The notes under the pieces were generated by a model. That model was not told the origin of the DNA. It did no database searches and saw nothing but the letters and a program-made list of their open reading frames with translations. Of a DNA stretch of 45,927 nt, positions 7,409-15,161 are shown piece after piece; the stretch's first letter is position 1, and each line of letters opens with the position of its first letter. Both the position numbers and the translations under genes were made by a program. The stretch is taken from NCBI GenBank assembly GCA_021324675.1, contig JAJPIR010000040.1, positions 1 through 45,927 of the forward strand. The letters run 5' to 3'. The stretch comes from Actinomycetota bacterium (GTDB taxonomy: Bacteria; Actinomycetota; Actinomycetes; Mycobacteriales; Pseudonocardiaceae).

Positions 7409-8553
7409 GCACTATGCGATTCGTCGATGAGTACCGGGATGCCGAAAAGGCCCGTGCGCTCGCCGCTAAGATCGCGGCGTTGTGCGAGCCGGGTCGGCAT
7501 TACAAGTTCATGGAAGTCTGTGGCGGGCACACGCATACCATTTACAAGCATGGGCTGGAGGACTACCTCCCGGAGTCCATCAGCCTGGTGCATGGGCCAG
7601 GCTGCCCGGTGTGCGTGATCCCGATGGGTCGGGTGGACGACGCGATCGCGTTGGCCGAGCAGCCTGATGTGATCATGACGTCCTTCGGCGACATGATGCG
7701 GGTGCCCGGCGGGCGGGGGTCGTTCTTCGACTCCTCGGCCGCCGGCACCGACATCCGGATGGTCTACTCCCCGCTCGACGCGTTGAAGATCGCCCGGCAG
7801 AACCCCGACAAGCACGTGGTCTTCATGGCGATCGGGTTCGAGACCACCGCGCCATCCACCGCGATGACCGTGCTGCGAGCCCAAGCGGAGGGCATCAAGA
7901 ACTTTTCGATCTTCTGCAACCACGTCACGATCATTCCGGCGATCAAAGCTATCTTGGACTCCCCCGACCTGCGGTTGGACGGATTCCTCGGCCCAGGCCA
8001 CGTGTCGACCGTCATTGGCTGCCGGCCGTATGAATTCATCGCCGCTGCGTACGGCAAGCCGCTGGTCACTGCTGGCTTCGAACCGTTGGACATCCTGCAG
8101 TCGGTCTACATGCTCCTCCAGCAGCTGGCCGAGGGCCGATGCGAGGTGGAAAACCAGTACTCCCGGGTAGTGCCGTGGGATGGGAATACGGTGGCGCTGC
8201 GGGCGGTGGCCGAGGTGATGGAGTTGCGTCCCTACTTTGAGTGGCGCGGACTTGGCTTCATTTCCCACTCTGCGTTGCAAGTCCGCGAGAAGTACGCGGC
8301 CTACGACGCCGAGCGGCAATTCACCCTACCCGGCGTCCGGGTCGCCGACCCGAAAGCCTGCCAGTGCGGCGAGGTGCTCAAGGGGGTCTTGAAGCCGTGG
8401 GAATGCAAGGTGTTCGGTACCGCGTGCACGCCGGAGACACCGATTGGCACCTGCATGGTTTCCTCTGAGGGAGCCTGCGCGGCGTACTACAACTTCGGCC
8501 GGTTCAGCCGCCAGCGGGTCCAGGAAGTCAGTATTGAAAGCAGCAGGGCATGA
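7405..8553 (+). CDS. hypD: Hydrogenase Fe-cyanide maturation protein HypD
   Basis: HypD is the Fe-S scaffold on which the Fe(CN)2CO cofactor is built with HypC and HypE. The 382-aa protein has the family motifs CGGHTHTIYKHG (Cys39), GPGCPVCV (Cys67, Cys70), GFETTAPSTA and DGFLGPGHVS. The C-terminal cysteine-rich part (CQCGEVLKG, KPWECKVFG, GTCMVSSEGAC) holds the [4Fe-4S] cluster. The GTG overlapping the hypC stop is taken as start; the ATG 9 nt on would remove only three residues. The stop overlaps the hypE ATG. Confidence 0.96.
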   Translation: MSTMRFVDEYRDAEKARALAAKIAALCEPGRHYKFMEVCGGHTHTIYKHGLEDYLPESISLVHGPGCPVCVIPMGRVDDAIALAEQPDVIMTSFGDMMRVPGGRGSFFDSSAAGTDIRMVYSPLDALKIARQNPDKHVVFMAIGFETTAPSTAMTVLRAQAEGIKNFSIFCNHVTIIPAIKAILDSPDLRLDGFLGPGHVSTVIGCRPYEFIAAAYGKPLVTAGFEPLDILQSVYMLLQQLAEGRCEVENQYSRVVPWDGNTVALRAVAEVMELRPYFEWRGLGFISHSALQVREKYAAYDAERQFTLPGVRVADPKACQCGEVLKGVLKPWECKVFGTACTPETPIGTCMVSSEGACAAYYNFGRFSRQRVQEVSIESSRA

Positions 8554-9740
8554 CTCACCAGAACACCAGCCAGCAGCACGCTGACTGGGCGGAGGCGGCC
8601 GTCGCCGAGCACAGCAAACGCGACGATGACGCTGGTTACTCCGCGCATAAACCCGGGACTGAGCACGCCGGGCGGGAGCAGCTGGTGCTGCAACGCATCG
8701 AACGCGCTCGCAAGGCGCGTCCCCGGGTGCGGGAAAAGCTCATCACCCTTGCGCACGGTGCCGGTGGTAAGGCCACCCAATCACTCATTGAGGCAATCTT
8801 CCTGGACGCCTTTCGCAATCCGTTGCTAGCACCGCTCGAAGACGCCGCGACACTCACCGCTGGTGATGCCCGGCTTGCCTTCACGACGGATTCCTATGTG
8901 GTGTCTCCGTTGTTCTTCCCTGGAGGGAACATCGGAGACCTCGCGGTCAACGGCACGGTCAACGACCTGGCCGTCTCCGGGGCACGACCGGCCCATCTAT
9001 CGGCCGGGTTCATCCTGGAGGAGGGGTTCCCGGTTGAGGATCTGCGGCGGATTGTCCAATCGATGGCGGCGGCTGCGGCCGCCGCTGGAGTGTCCATCGT
9101 CACCGGCGATACGAAGGTTGTCCAGCGAGGAAAGGCGGACGGCTGCTACATCAACACTGCCGGGGTCGGGTTGATCCCTGATGGCTTGACACTGGGTGTG
9201 TCCACAGCACGCCCGGGCGACGTGGTGATCGTGTCGGGTCCGGTGGGCGACCATGGCATCACCGTGATGCTGGAGCGCGGGGAACTGGACCTCGATGCTG
9301 AGCTGGTCTCCGACACCGCACCGGTGCACGAGCTGGTCCGGGGACTGCTCGACGCGGTTGGCCCGGATGTCCGGGCCATGCGCGACGCGACTCGGGGTGG
9401 CGTCGCGACGATCCTCAACGAGGTCGCCACGGCCGCCGGGGTAGCCGTGGTGGTCGATGAGGACTCGGTTCCCGTGCGCCCTGAGGTCCGCGGAGCATGC
9501 GAGATCCTGGGCATCGACCCGCTCTACGTGGCTTGCGAGGGGCGCATCGTGGCGATCGTCGATCCCGCCGCAGCAGACGCCGCGGTCGCGGCGTTGCAGG
9601 CCCATCCTCTTGGCACCGCAGCAACGGCGGTCGGCCGTATCATTGAGGATCCGCCTGGGCTGGTCATGCTCAAGACCGGCTTCGGCGGCACTCGAATTAT
9701 TGATCTACTTGTCGGCGATCCATTGCCCCGGATTTGCTGA
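8550..9740 (+). CDS. hypE: Hydrogenase thiocyanate-forming dehydratase HypE
   Basis: HypE converts the carbamoyl group transferred by HypF to its C-terminal cysteine into thiocyanate, the source of the cyanide ligands. The 396-aa protein ends in PRIC with the reactive cysteine last. The AIR-synthase-like core runs from about residue 60 (LITLAHGAGGKATQSLIEAIF), with an ATP-binding TGDTKVV segment. The first about 55 residues are a hydrophilic extension (QQHADWAEAAVAEHSKRDDD...) that typical 330-350 aa HypE proteins lack. The ATG overlaps the hypD TGA. Confidence 0.95.
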   Translation: MTHQNTSQQHADWAEAAVAEHSKRDDDAGYSAHKPGTEHAGREQLVLQRIERARKARPRVREKLITLAHGAGGKATQSLIEAIFLDAFRNPLLAPLEDAATLTAGDARLAFTTDSYVVSPLFFPGGNIGDLAVNGTVNDLAVSGARPAHLSAGFILEEGFPVEDLRRIVQSMAAAAAAAGVSIVTGDTKVVQRGKADGCYINTAGVGLIPDGLTLGVSTARPGDVVIVSGPVGDHGITVMLERGELDLDAELVSDTAPVHELVRGLLDAVGPDVRAMRDATRGGVATILNEVATAAGVAVVVDEDSVPVRPEVRGACEILGIDPLYVACEGRIVAIVDPAAADAAVAALQAHPLGTAATAVGRIIEDPPGLVMLKTGFGGTRIIDLLVGDPLPRIC

Positions 9741-9759
9741 CCACTTGCCGGGAGGTCCG

Positions 9760-10065
9760 CTGAATCGAACTGAATTGATTGCCGAGATCGTGGCCGATTG
9801 GCCCGAACCCGGTGAGGTTGTGTACATCGAACGTCGGGGCGAAAACTACGCGATTAAACGCACCGGCGACGATGGTGTGCTGCCCGTACCGTCGCCGGAG
9901 GAGTCCCTTCCGGATGCCTGGATTTACTACGGCGGGTGGCAGGAGTACCACCGCAACGACTTGTCGGCATTCTTCGATGACCTGTTCGCCGAGATGGACG
10001 CGGCGGCCGGGGGGCATGACCGTTGCCGGTGGTCGCCGGATGACCCTTGGCCGCACGCCCACTAG
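9760..10065 (+). CDS. Small acidic hydrogenase-operon protein, apparent CTG start
   Basis: A 101-aa unrecognised protein rich in Trp, Tyr, Glu and Asp, with an alpha/beta-like pattern (NRTELIAEIVADWPEPGEVVYIERRGENYAIKR, shown here only as its opening region near residues 2-33). The frame is open and coding-like from hypE onward, but no ATG or GTG occurs near the 5' end. A strong GGGAGG site at 9750-9755 lies 4 nt before CTG 9760, which I take as start. TTG 9775 is the alternative but has poor spacing. It starts 20 bp after hypE and probably ends the operon's core. Function is unknown. Confidence 0.7.
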   Translation: MNRTELIAEIVADWPEPGEVVYIERRGENYAIKRTGDDGVLPVPSPEESLPDAWIYYGGWQEYHRNDLSAFFDDLFAEMDAAAGGHDRCRWSPDDPWPHAH

Positions 10066-10198
10066 GTTTGCCCTACTGGTCGCCCCCTGGATGGCGCGGT
10101 GTGGCCGCCATGGGTGTGCGGCGCACTTCGAGAACATCAAGATCTACAGAACGTGCCCGAGGTTACGGGTCACGACAGGGTATTGAGTCGAGGGCGAG

Positions 10199-11269
10199 AT
10201 GGTTTACCGCCTCCACACGTCCGATCGGACGGCATTCAAGCGTTGCCGCCGGGAATGGGATTTCAGTTCGGCCAACCGGCAAAACCTCGAACCCACTGCC
10301 CAATCTGGCTCGATCGATCTCGAGAAGGCGCTGCGCGATGCGCTCGCCGTTTACTACTTCCCTGGAATGTGGGAATGGGATCGGGCCATCGTGCGGCCGC
10401 TGGTGCACCAGGCACTGGATCGCTCCGTGCGTGGCCAGGCACAGCAAGCCACCGACGATGAGTCGCGGCAGGAATTGCTGGACCGGGGTCATGCACTGCT
10501 CGACGCCTACGCCGCGTGGGCTCCGACCGTCGATCAGTTCACCCCCATTCGCGTGAACACCGACTTCGAGGTGAACATTCCGGACCCGGCGCAGCCCGGC
10601 AGTAACCTACTGACTCCCGCCGGCGACGAGGTCAGGTTCAGCGGCCGGGTCGACCTGCTGGCCATCGACTCCGATGACGCCTACTGGGTCGTTCAGCATC
10701 GGCTGGTCACCGATGGTTGGGCGGATCACGATATCCTCCAACTCGATGAAACGACCATCGCGTGGGCGTGGGCGTGGCCCCAGTTTTATCTGGGAATGCA
10801 AATCTCAGGCACGGTTTATAACGAAGTCCGTGCGGACGCCCAAGTGCTGAGTAACCCGGTCCCGGTGCCGGAAGGGCGCCCGCCAGTGGGTCATCGGCGC
10901 ATGTATGCCCGCAGCGGCACGGTTTCTGGTGAACGGCTGCATGCCGAAGGCACGGATTCATTCCGGCGCACCCGGATCCGGCGCAGCGAGTCCGAACTCA
11001 TGGCCGCCAGCGCGGATTTGGCCGCCGAGGTCGTTGCCGCTACAAGTCCTGATCTTCAAATTTACCCGAGCCCAGCACCGGAGGTGTGCTCGCGCTGCTT
11101 GTATCGCACTCCCTGCCTGATCGTGAACCAGGGCCAGGATCCGGCCGCTGAGCTGTCCACGTCCTACCGGCAGCGGCCGCTGGACACCGTCCAAGAGGGC
11201 CGGCTCGGTGGTGTCACCTGGTCGATGAACCGCGGCGCCGCTCCACCCCCCTGGGCCCGCCAGTCCTGA
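10199..11269 (+). CDS. Cas4/AddB-like PD-(D/E)XK-fold Fe-S protein with altered nuclease site
   Basis: A 356-aa protein built like Cas4/AddB/RecB-type Fe-S nucleases. It has an N-terminal cysteine in FKRCRREWDF (Cys16) and a C-terminal CSRCLYRTPC (Cys297-x2-Cys300-x5-Cys306), the standard four-cysteine [4Fe-4S] arrangement. The first acidic residue is kept (GRVD, Asp152). The second part of the motif, normally D/E-x-K as in VVDYK, reads VVQHR (Gln166, Arg168). Nuclease activity is therefore doubtful. It lies 133 bp downstream of the hydrogenase operon on the same strand and converges on hypF. A role in Fe-S or hydrogenase biology is inference. Confidence 0.8.
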   Translation: MVYRLHTSDRTAFKRCRREWDFSSANRQNLEPTAQSGSIDLEKALRDALAVYYFPGMWEWDRAIVRPLVHQALDRSVRGQAQQATDDESRQELLDRGHALLDAYAAWAPTVDQFTPIRVNTDFEVNIPDPAQPGSNLLTPAGDEVRFSGRVDLLAIDSDDAYWVVQHRLVTDGWADHDILQLDETTIAWAWAWPQFYLGMQISGTVYNEVRADAQVLSNPVPVPEGRPPVGHRRMYARSGTVSGERLHAEGTDSFRRTRIRRSESELMAASADLAAEVVAATSPDLQIYPSPAPEVCSRCLYRTPCLIVNQGQDPAAELSTSYRQRPLDTVQEGRLGGVTWSMNRGAAPPPWARQS

Positions 11270-11295
11270 CTTCTCCGTACTCCACCCACGAAACG

Positions 11296-11357
11296 GCAGT
11301 CTGGATGCAGACTGCTGCCTACCGGGGCCTGATTACCACGTTCTGCATCCAGACTGC
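11296..11357. terminator. Convergent inverted repeat between Cas4-like gene and hypF
   Basis: A perfect 16-bp inverted repeat (11296-11311 and 11342-11357) lies between the converging genes; its right arm is the 3' end of the hypF coding sequence. The left arm also pairs locally (GCAGTCTG GATG CAGACTGC, 11296-11315), so two alternative stems exist. There is no long T-run. A bidirectional terminator is the simplest reading. Confidence 0.55.
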
Positions 11358-13600
11358 GCGGTTGCAGCGGCGACGGCGACTTGTCCGAGGCTGATACCGG
11401 CATCGTTGGGCGGCACGCGGCAATGGGTGAGGACGCGGAAACCCGCGTTCTCCAGGGTGGCCACGGTGCGCTCGAGCAGCAGCACGTTCTGGAAGACACC
11501 ACCGGACAGGGCCGCGACGTTGACGCCGGTGATATCTCGCAACATCAGGCAGACGCGCGCGATGGTATCGGCGAGACCGTGGTGAAAGCGGGTGGCGATC
11601 GCCTCCGGGGCCACGCCCGCTCGGAGATCGGCCATCACGGCCCGTACCAGGTCTGCGCCGTGGACCTGCAACGGGGAGCCCTCGCTGATGGTGGCGGAGT
11701 AGCTGCCGAGTTCGGTGAGGTCGGCTCGCTGCTCGAGTTCCACTGCGGCCTGGCCCTCGTAGTTGATCGAATCGCGGATCCCCAGAATGGCGGCGACCGC
11801 ATCGAACAGGCGTCCGGCACTTGACGTCATCGGGGAGTTCACTTTCCGGGCAGCCATCGCCAGCACCGCGTCCCAGTGCTTAGCGTTGCGCTGGATCAGG
11901 TCCTGCGGCGCGGCTGAACCGAGGTACGCCGCGGCCATCCGCCAGGGTTGTCGGATGGCCGCGGCGCCGCCGGGCAGCGGGACCGGAACGAGATGCGCCA
12001 TGCGCTGGAATCCCGTGAGGTCAGCCAGCAAGAATTCGCCACCCCACAAGGTGCCATCGCTGCCATAGCCCGTCCCGTCGAACGCTACTCCCAGCACCGG
12101 GCCAGCATCACCGTTATCGGCCAGGCAGGAGGCGATGTGCGCGTGGTGATGCTGCACACCCACCAGCTCCACATCAGCCAGGTCGACAGCGTATTTGGTG
12201 GACAGGTACTCCGGATGTAGATCGTGCGCCACTATTTCCGGCGTTATATCGAATAGACGGCGGAAATGCTCAACGCCCTCGGTGAACGAACGAAGTGTCT
12301 CGTAGTTCTCCAGATCGCCGATGTGGTGGGACATGAAGGCATGCCGGCCACGAGCCAGGCAGAAGGTGCTTTTCAGCTCGGCGCCGCAGCCCAGAATCGG
12401 GCAGGAGACCGGTTGGGCCAGGGTCAATGGCTCCGGCGCGTAGCCACGGGACCGGCGCACGGGCAGTTCAGCGCCGCGGAACACCCGGACTACCGAGTCA
12501 TCGGTGCGCATGTGAATGGCCCGGTTGTGAGTCAGGTAGGCATCTGCAATTCCGGTCAACCGCTGCCGGGCATCGTCGTCCTGGTAGGCGATGGGCTCGT
12601 CGGAGATGTTGCCGCTGGTGAGCACGATCGGCGCGGCGATCTCGCGTAGCAGCAGGTGATGCAGCGGTGTGTAGGGCAACATCAGGCCCAGATTGCGGTT
12701 GCCAGGTGCGAGGGCGGGAGCCACGGGCGCGTCGGGGCGCCTGGGCAGCAGCACGACCGGTCGCCGCCGCCCGGACAGCAGCCGCTCCCCCTCCGGATCG
12801 ATCTCGCAAAGCTGCCGCGCACCGTCCAGATCGGCCACCATCACCGCGAATGGTTTGTCTTCGCGGTGCTTACGCGCCCGCAACTCCGCGGTCGCGGCGG
12901 CATCAGCGGCCAGCGCTGCGACGTGGAAGCCACCAAGCCCCTTGACTGCAAGCACCGCACCAGCTCTCAGCAATTCCGCAGCCGCCGCGATTGGCTCACC
13001 GGGCAACTCGGCACCGCTGGCGTCCATTAGCCGGAGCCTGGGTCCGCAGGCCGGGCAGCACACTGGCTGCGCGTGAAAGCGCCGGTCGGCAGGATCGTGG
13101 TATTCACGGGAACAGGCCGGACACATCTCAAACGGAGCCATCGTGGTCAATGGCCGGTCGTAGGGCACGTCCTGCACGATCGTGAATCGCGGACCGCAAT
13201 TGGTGCAGTTGGTAAACGGGTACTCGAAGCGGCGGTCGGCAGGATCAGCTATCTCGCGCAGGCAATCGTCGCACGTGGCGGTATCCGCAGAGATCAAGGT
13301 ATCGCGCCGGCCAGCGGCGTGGCTGGACACAATGTGAAAACCCGGCTCCCCGGTGGGAGCCAGGGAGTGGGTCCGCACATGCTCGATGACCGCTAGCGGC
13401 GGCGCCTGTGCCGGTAACGTGGCGAGGAACTCGCTGACGGCCTGCTCGGCCCCCTCGATCTCCATGAACACGCCAGCGGTGTCGTTGCCCACGCGACCGG
13501 ACAGCCCAAAACGGTTCGCAAGGCCGTGCACATACGGCCGAAATCCCACGCCCTGCACGACGCCTTCGACCCGCACCCCAACCCGGATACTCTGCTGCAC
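11333..13600 (-). CDS. hypF: Carbamoyltransferase HypF
   Basis: HypF makes the cyanide precursor by carbamoylating the HypE C-terminal cysteine with carbamoyl phosphate and ATP. Domains in order: acylphosphatase (about 5-90, VEGVVQGVGFRPYVHG); two zinc-finger units (about 105-185, CDDC...CTNC and CPAC...CCPAC); a YrdC-like domain (about 200-390); and a Kae1-like domain (about 400-755, HHHAHIASCL). I chose GTG 13600 because GGGAG lies 9 nt upstream; an in-frame ATG 36 nt further upstream is possible. It diverges from hypA and converges on the Cas4-like gene. Confidence 0.95.
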   Translation of the reverse strand: MQQSIRVGVRVEGVVQGVGFRPYVHGLANRFGLSGRVGNDTAGVFMEIEGAEQAVSEFLATLPAQAPPLAVIEHVRTHSLAPTGEPGFHIVSSHAAGRRDTLISADTATCDDCLREIADPADRRFEYPFTNCTNCGPRFTIVQDVPYDRPLTTMAPFEMCPACSREYHDPADRRFHAQPVCCPACGPRLRLMDASGAELPGEPIAAAAELLRAGAVLAVKGLGGFHVAALAADAAATAELRARKHREDKPFAVMVADLDGARQLCEIDPEGERLLSGRRRPVVLLPRRPDAPVAPALAPGNRNLGLMLPYTPLHHLLLREIAAPIVLTSGNISDEPIAYQDDDARQRLTGIADAYLTHNRAIHMRTDDSVVRVFRGAELPVRRSRGYAPEPLTLAQPVSCPILGCGAELKSTFCLARGRHAFMSHHIGDLENYETLRSFTEGVEHFRRLFDITPEIVAHDLHPEYLSTKYAVDLADVELVGVQHHHAHIASCLADNGDAGPVLGVAFDGTGYGSDGTLWGGEFLLADLTGFQRMAHLVPVPLPGGAAAIRQPWRMAAAYLGSAAPQDLIQRNAKHWDAVLAMAARKVNSPMTSSAGRLFDAVAAILGIRDSINYEGQAAVELEQRADLTELGSYSATISEGSPLQVHGADLVRAVMADLRAGVAPEAIATRFHHGLADTIARVCLMLRDITGVNVAALSGGVFQNVLLLERTVATLENAGFRVLTHCRVPPNDAGISLGQVAVAAATAQSGCRTW

Positions 13601-13674
13601 AGAACGATTCTCCCGCCCTTGACAAGATCCCTGCACGGGGACTGGACTGGGTGCACAACCGAGGAGGGGTGCAC
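13601..13674. promoter_or_regulatory. Divergent hypF/hypAB promoter region
   Basis: This 74-bp gap separates the divergent starts of hypF (minus) and hypA (plus). It contains a consensus -35 hexamer TTGACA at 13619-13624 pointing towards hypA, with only a weak -10 candidate (TGGACT) 18 nt later. Both ribosome-binding sites also lie here. Transcription start sites are not determined. Confidence 0.4.
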
Positions 13675-14007
13675 TTGCACGAAATGGCGATCACGCAGAG
13701 CGTGGTCCAGGCGGTGTGCGATCGAATGGGTGATGCTCAGATACGCCGAGTCTGCCTGGAGATCGGCACGCTGTCTGGTGTAGTGGCTGATTCTGTCCGG
13801 TTCTGCTTCGATCTTATTACCGAGGGCACCACGCTTGAAGGAGCGTCATTGGAGATCGTCCAGCCCGCGGGAAGAGCGTGCTGCCGGGACTGCGGCGCAG
13901 AATTCGTGCTTAACGATCTACTCGTGCTGTGCGAGTGCGGCAGCGCGAACCGCGAACTCCTTGCGGGCGAAGAACTCAAAATCCGGGAAGTTGAGGTAAT
14001 GGCCTGA
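13675..14007 (+). CDS. hypA: Hydrogenase nickel-insertion protein HypA (TTG start)
   Basis: HypA delivers nickel to the large subunit with HypB. The start is TTG because it restores the invariant N-terminus MHEM, in which Met1, His2 and Glu3 take part in nickel binding; GAGGAGGGG lies 5 nt upstream. The 110-aa protein has a zinc site with C70-x2-C73 and a second pair C86-x-C88, shorter than the usual CxxC. The stop and the hypB ATG overlap by one base (TGATG). It is divergent from hypF. Confidence 0.94.
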   Translation: MHEMAITQSVVQAVCDRMGDAQIRRVCLEIGTLSGVVADSVRFCFDLITEGTTLEGASLEIVQPAGRACCRDCGAEFVLNDLLVLCECGSANRELLAGEELKIREVEVMA

Positions 14008-14765
14008 TGTGTGCAACGTGTGGCTGCTCCGGCGACACTATTCTTGAACCTCACGAGCATGACCACGAGCACCAGCACGAGCACGGGCACGTGCATGGGC
14101 ACAGCCGCCACTCGCAGACCCGGACGGTCACCCTTGAGCAGGCGGTGCTGGCGCGCAATGACGCGCTTGCCGAAGGCAACCGTAAGTGGTTAGCCGAGCG
14201 CAGCATTCTCGCCGTGAACTTGATGAGCTCACCCGGAGCAGGCAAGACCACATTGCTTGAGCGCACCATCCGAGAATTGGGATCCGAGCTCCGGGTGTCG
14301 GTCGTTGAAGGTGACCAGGAGACAGTTCTGGACGCCGACCGGATCCGCGCCACCGGCGCCCCAGCGATTCAGATCAACACCGGCTCCGGGTGCCATCTCG
14401 ACGCAAAGATGCTTTTCAGTGGGCTCCAAACGCTCGATCCACCGGAGGGTTCAGTGGTGCTGATCGAGAATGTAGGAAACTTGGTCTGCCCCGCTTTGTT
14501 CGACCTGGGCGAACAGTCCCGCGTCGTGATCACTTCAGTCACCGAAGGGGCGGAGAAACCGCGGAAGTACCCGCAGATGTTCCGCGCCGCTGATCTGGTG
14601 CTGCTGAACAAGGTCGACCTGTTGCCGTACGTGAAGTTCGATATCGAAGATTTTCTGGACGGTGCCCGGCGAGCGAATCCGGACGTCGAGGTGCTCCAAC
14701 TGTCCGCCACAACCGGTGAGGGTGTCGCCGACTGGTACGGCTGGTTGCGCGCCCGCCTGCCCTGA
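14007..14765 (+). CDS. hypB: Nickel-inserting GTPase HypB
   Basis: HypB is the GTPase that drives nickel loading of the large subunit. The N-terminus has a CATCGC metal motif (residues 2-7) and a histidine-rich stretch with ten His between residues 16 and 35, which can store nickel. The G domain shows GAGKTT (77-82), a GSGCH dimer and metal segment, ENVGNLVCP, and NKVDLL. The 252-aa length is normal for His-rich HypB. It is coupled to hypA by the one-base stop/start overlap and converges on the pspC-type gene. Confidence 0.96.
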   Translation: MCATCGCSGDTILEPHEHDHEHQHEHGHVHGHSRHSQTRTVTLEQAVLARNDALAEGNRKWLAERSILAVNLMSSPGAGKTTLLERTIRELGSELRVSVVEGDQETVLDADRIRATGAPAIQINTGSGCHLDAKMLFSGLQTLDPPEGSVVLIENVGNLVCPALFDLGEQSRVVITSVTEGAEKPRKYPQMFRAADLVLLNKVDLLPYVKFDIEDFLDGARRANPDVEVLQLSATTGEGVADWYGWLRARLP

Positions 14766-14776
14766 TGGACATGCAG

Positions 14777-14968
14777 CTAGTACGGTTGCTTGGGCATGAG
14801 CGCCCACAGAGCAAGGTAAATCACGAACTGTGGCCCGGGTAGCAGGCAAGAAACCAGGAACAGCAGCCTGACTATATTGGCGTCCCAGCCGTAGCGTTGG
14901 GCGATGCCAGCGCACACACCGGCGATCACTCTGCCTTCATGTGGGCGGGTCAATGTCGTTGTGCTCAT
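14777..14968 (-). CDS. PspC-domain small membrane protein
   Basis: A 63-aa PspC-type protein. The opening part reads LTRPHEGRVIAGVCAGIAQRYG, the typical basic GVCAGIA signature. A hydrophobic segment follows (about 30-57, LFLVSCLLPGPQFVIYLALWALMP). PspC-domain proteins sit in the inner membrane and often act in envelope stress responses. I chose ATG 14968 because AGGAGG lies 6 nt upstream; an upstream in-frame ATG would add ten unsupported residues. It is convergent with hypB, 11 bp apart. Confidence 0.88.
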   Translation of the reverse strand: MSTTTLTRPHEGRVIAGVCAGIAQRYGWDANIVRLLFLVSCLLPGPQFVIYLALWALMPKQPY

Positions 14969-15120
14969 CAAAGCCTCCTGAGCGCGGGTAGTTTCCACTG
15001 TCGCTGCACCGTGGCTGACCCGGCCTCAGTGGGTACCCCGAATCTGGTATCGGGGTCGCCCTGAGAAGGCTCGAATGGTGTGAGAGCGCACGCTTCGTTT
15101 TTATCGTCCCAGCGCGGGAT

Positions 15121-15151
15121 CGGCGTCCAGTCGTCCTTGACATGGACGCCG
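15121..15151 (-). terminator. Possible terminator stem after the tandem protoglobin gene
   Basis: A 9-bp perfect inverted repeat (CGGCGTCCA / TGGACGCCG, 13-nt loop) begins 10 bp beyond the stop of the minus-strand protoglobin gene. No T-tract follows, so termination is uncertain. The rest of the interval to the pspC-type gene (14969-15161) shows nothing else I can identify. Confidence 0.4.
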
Positions 15152-15161
15152 AGCCCAGCTC

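Noticed and set aside
10066-10198. Possible extra small gene between the acidic protein and the Cas4-like gene
   Set aside because: Frames here are Arg/Pro/Thr-rich continuations that run into the Cas4-like gene in another frame, with no ribosome site of their own.
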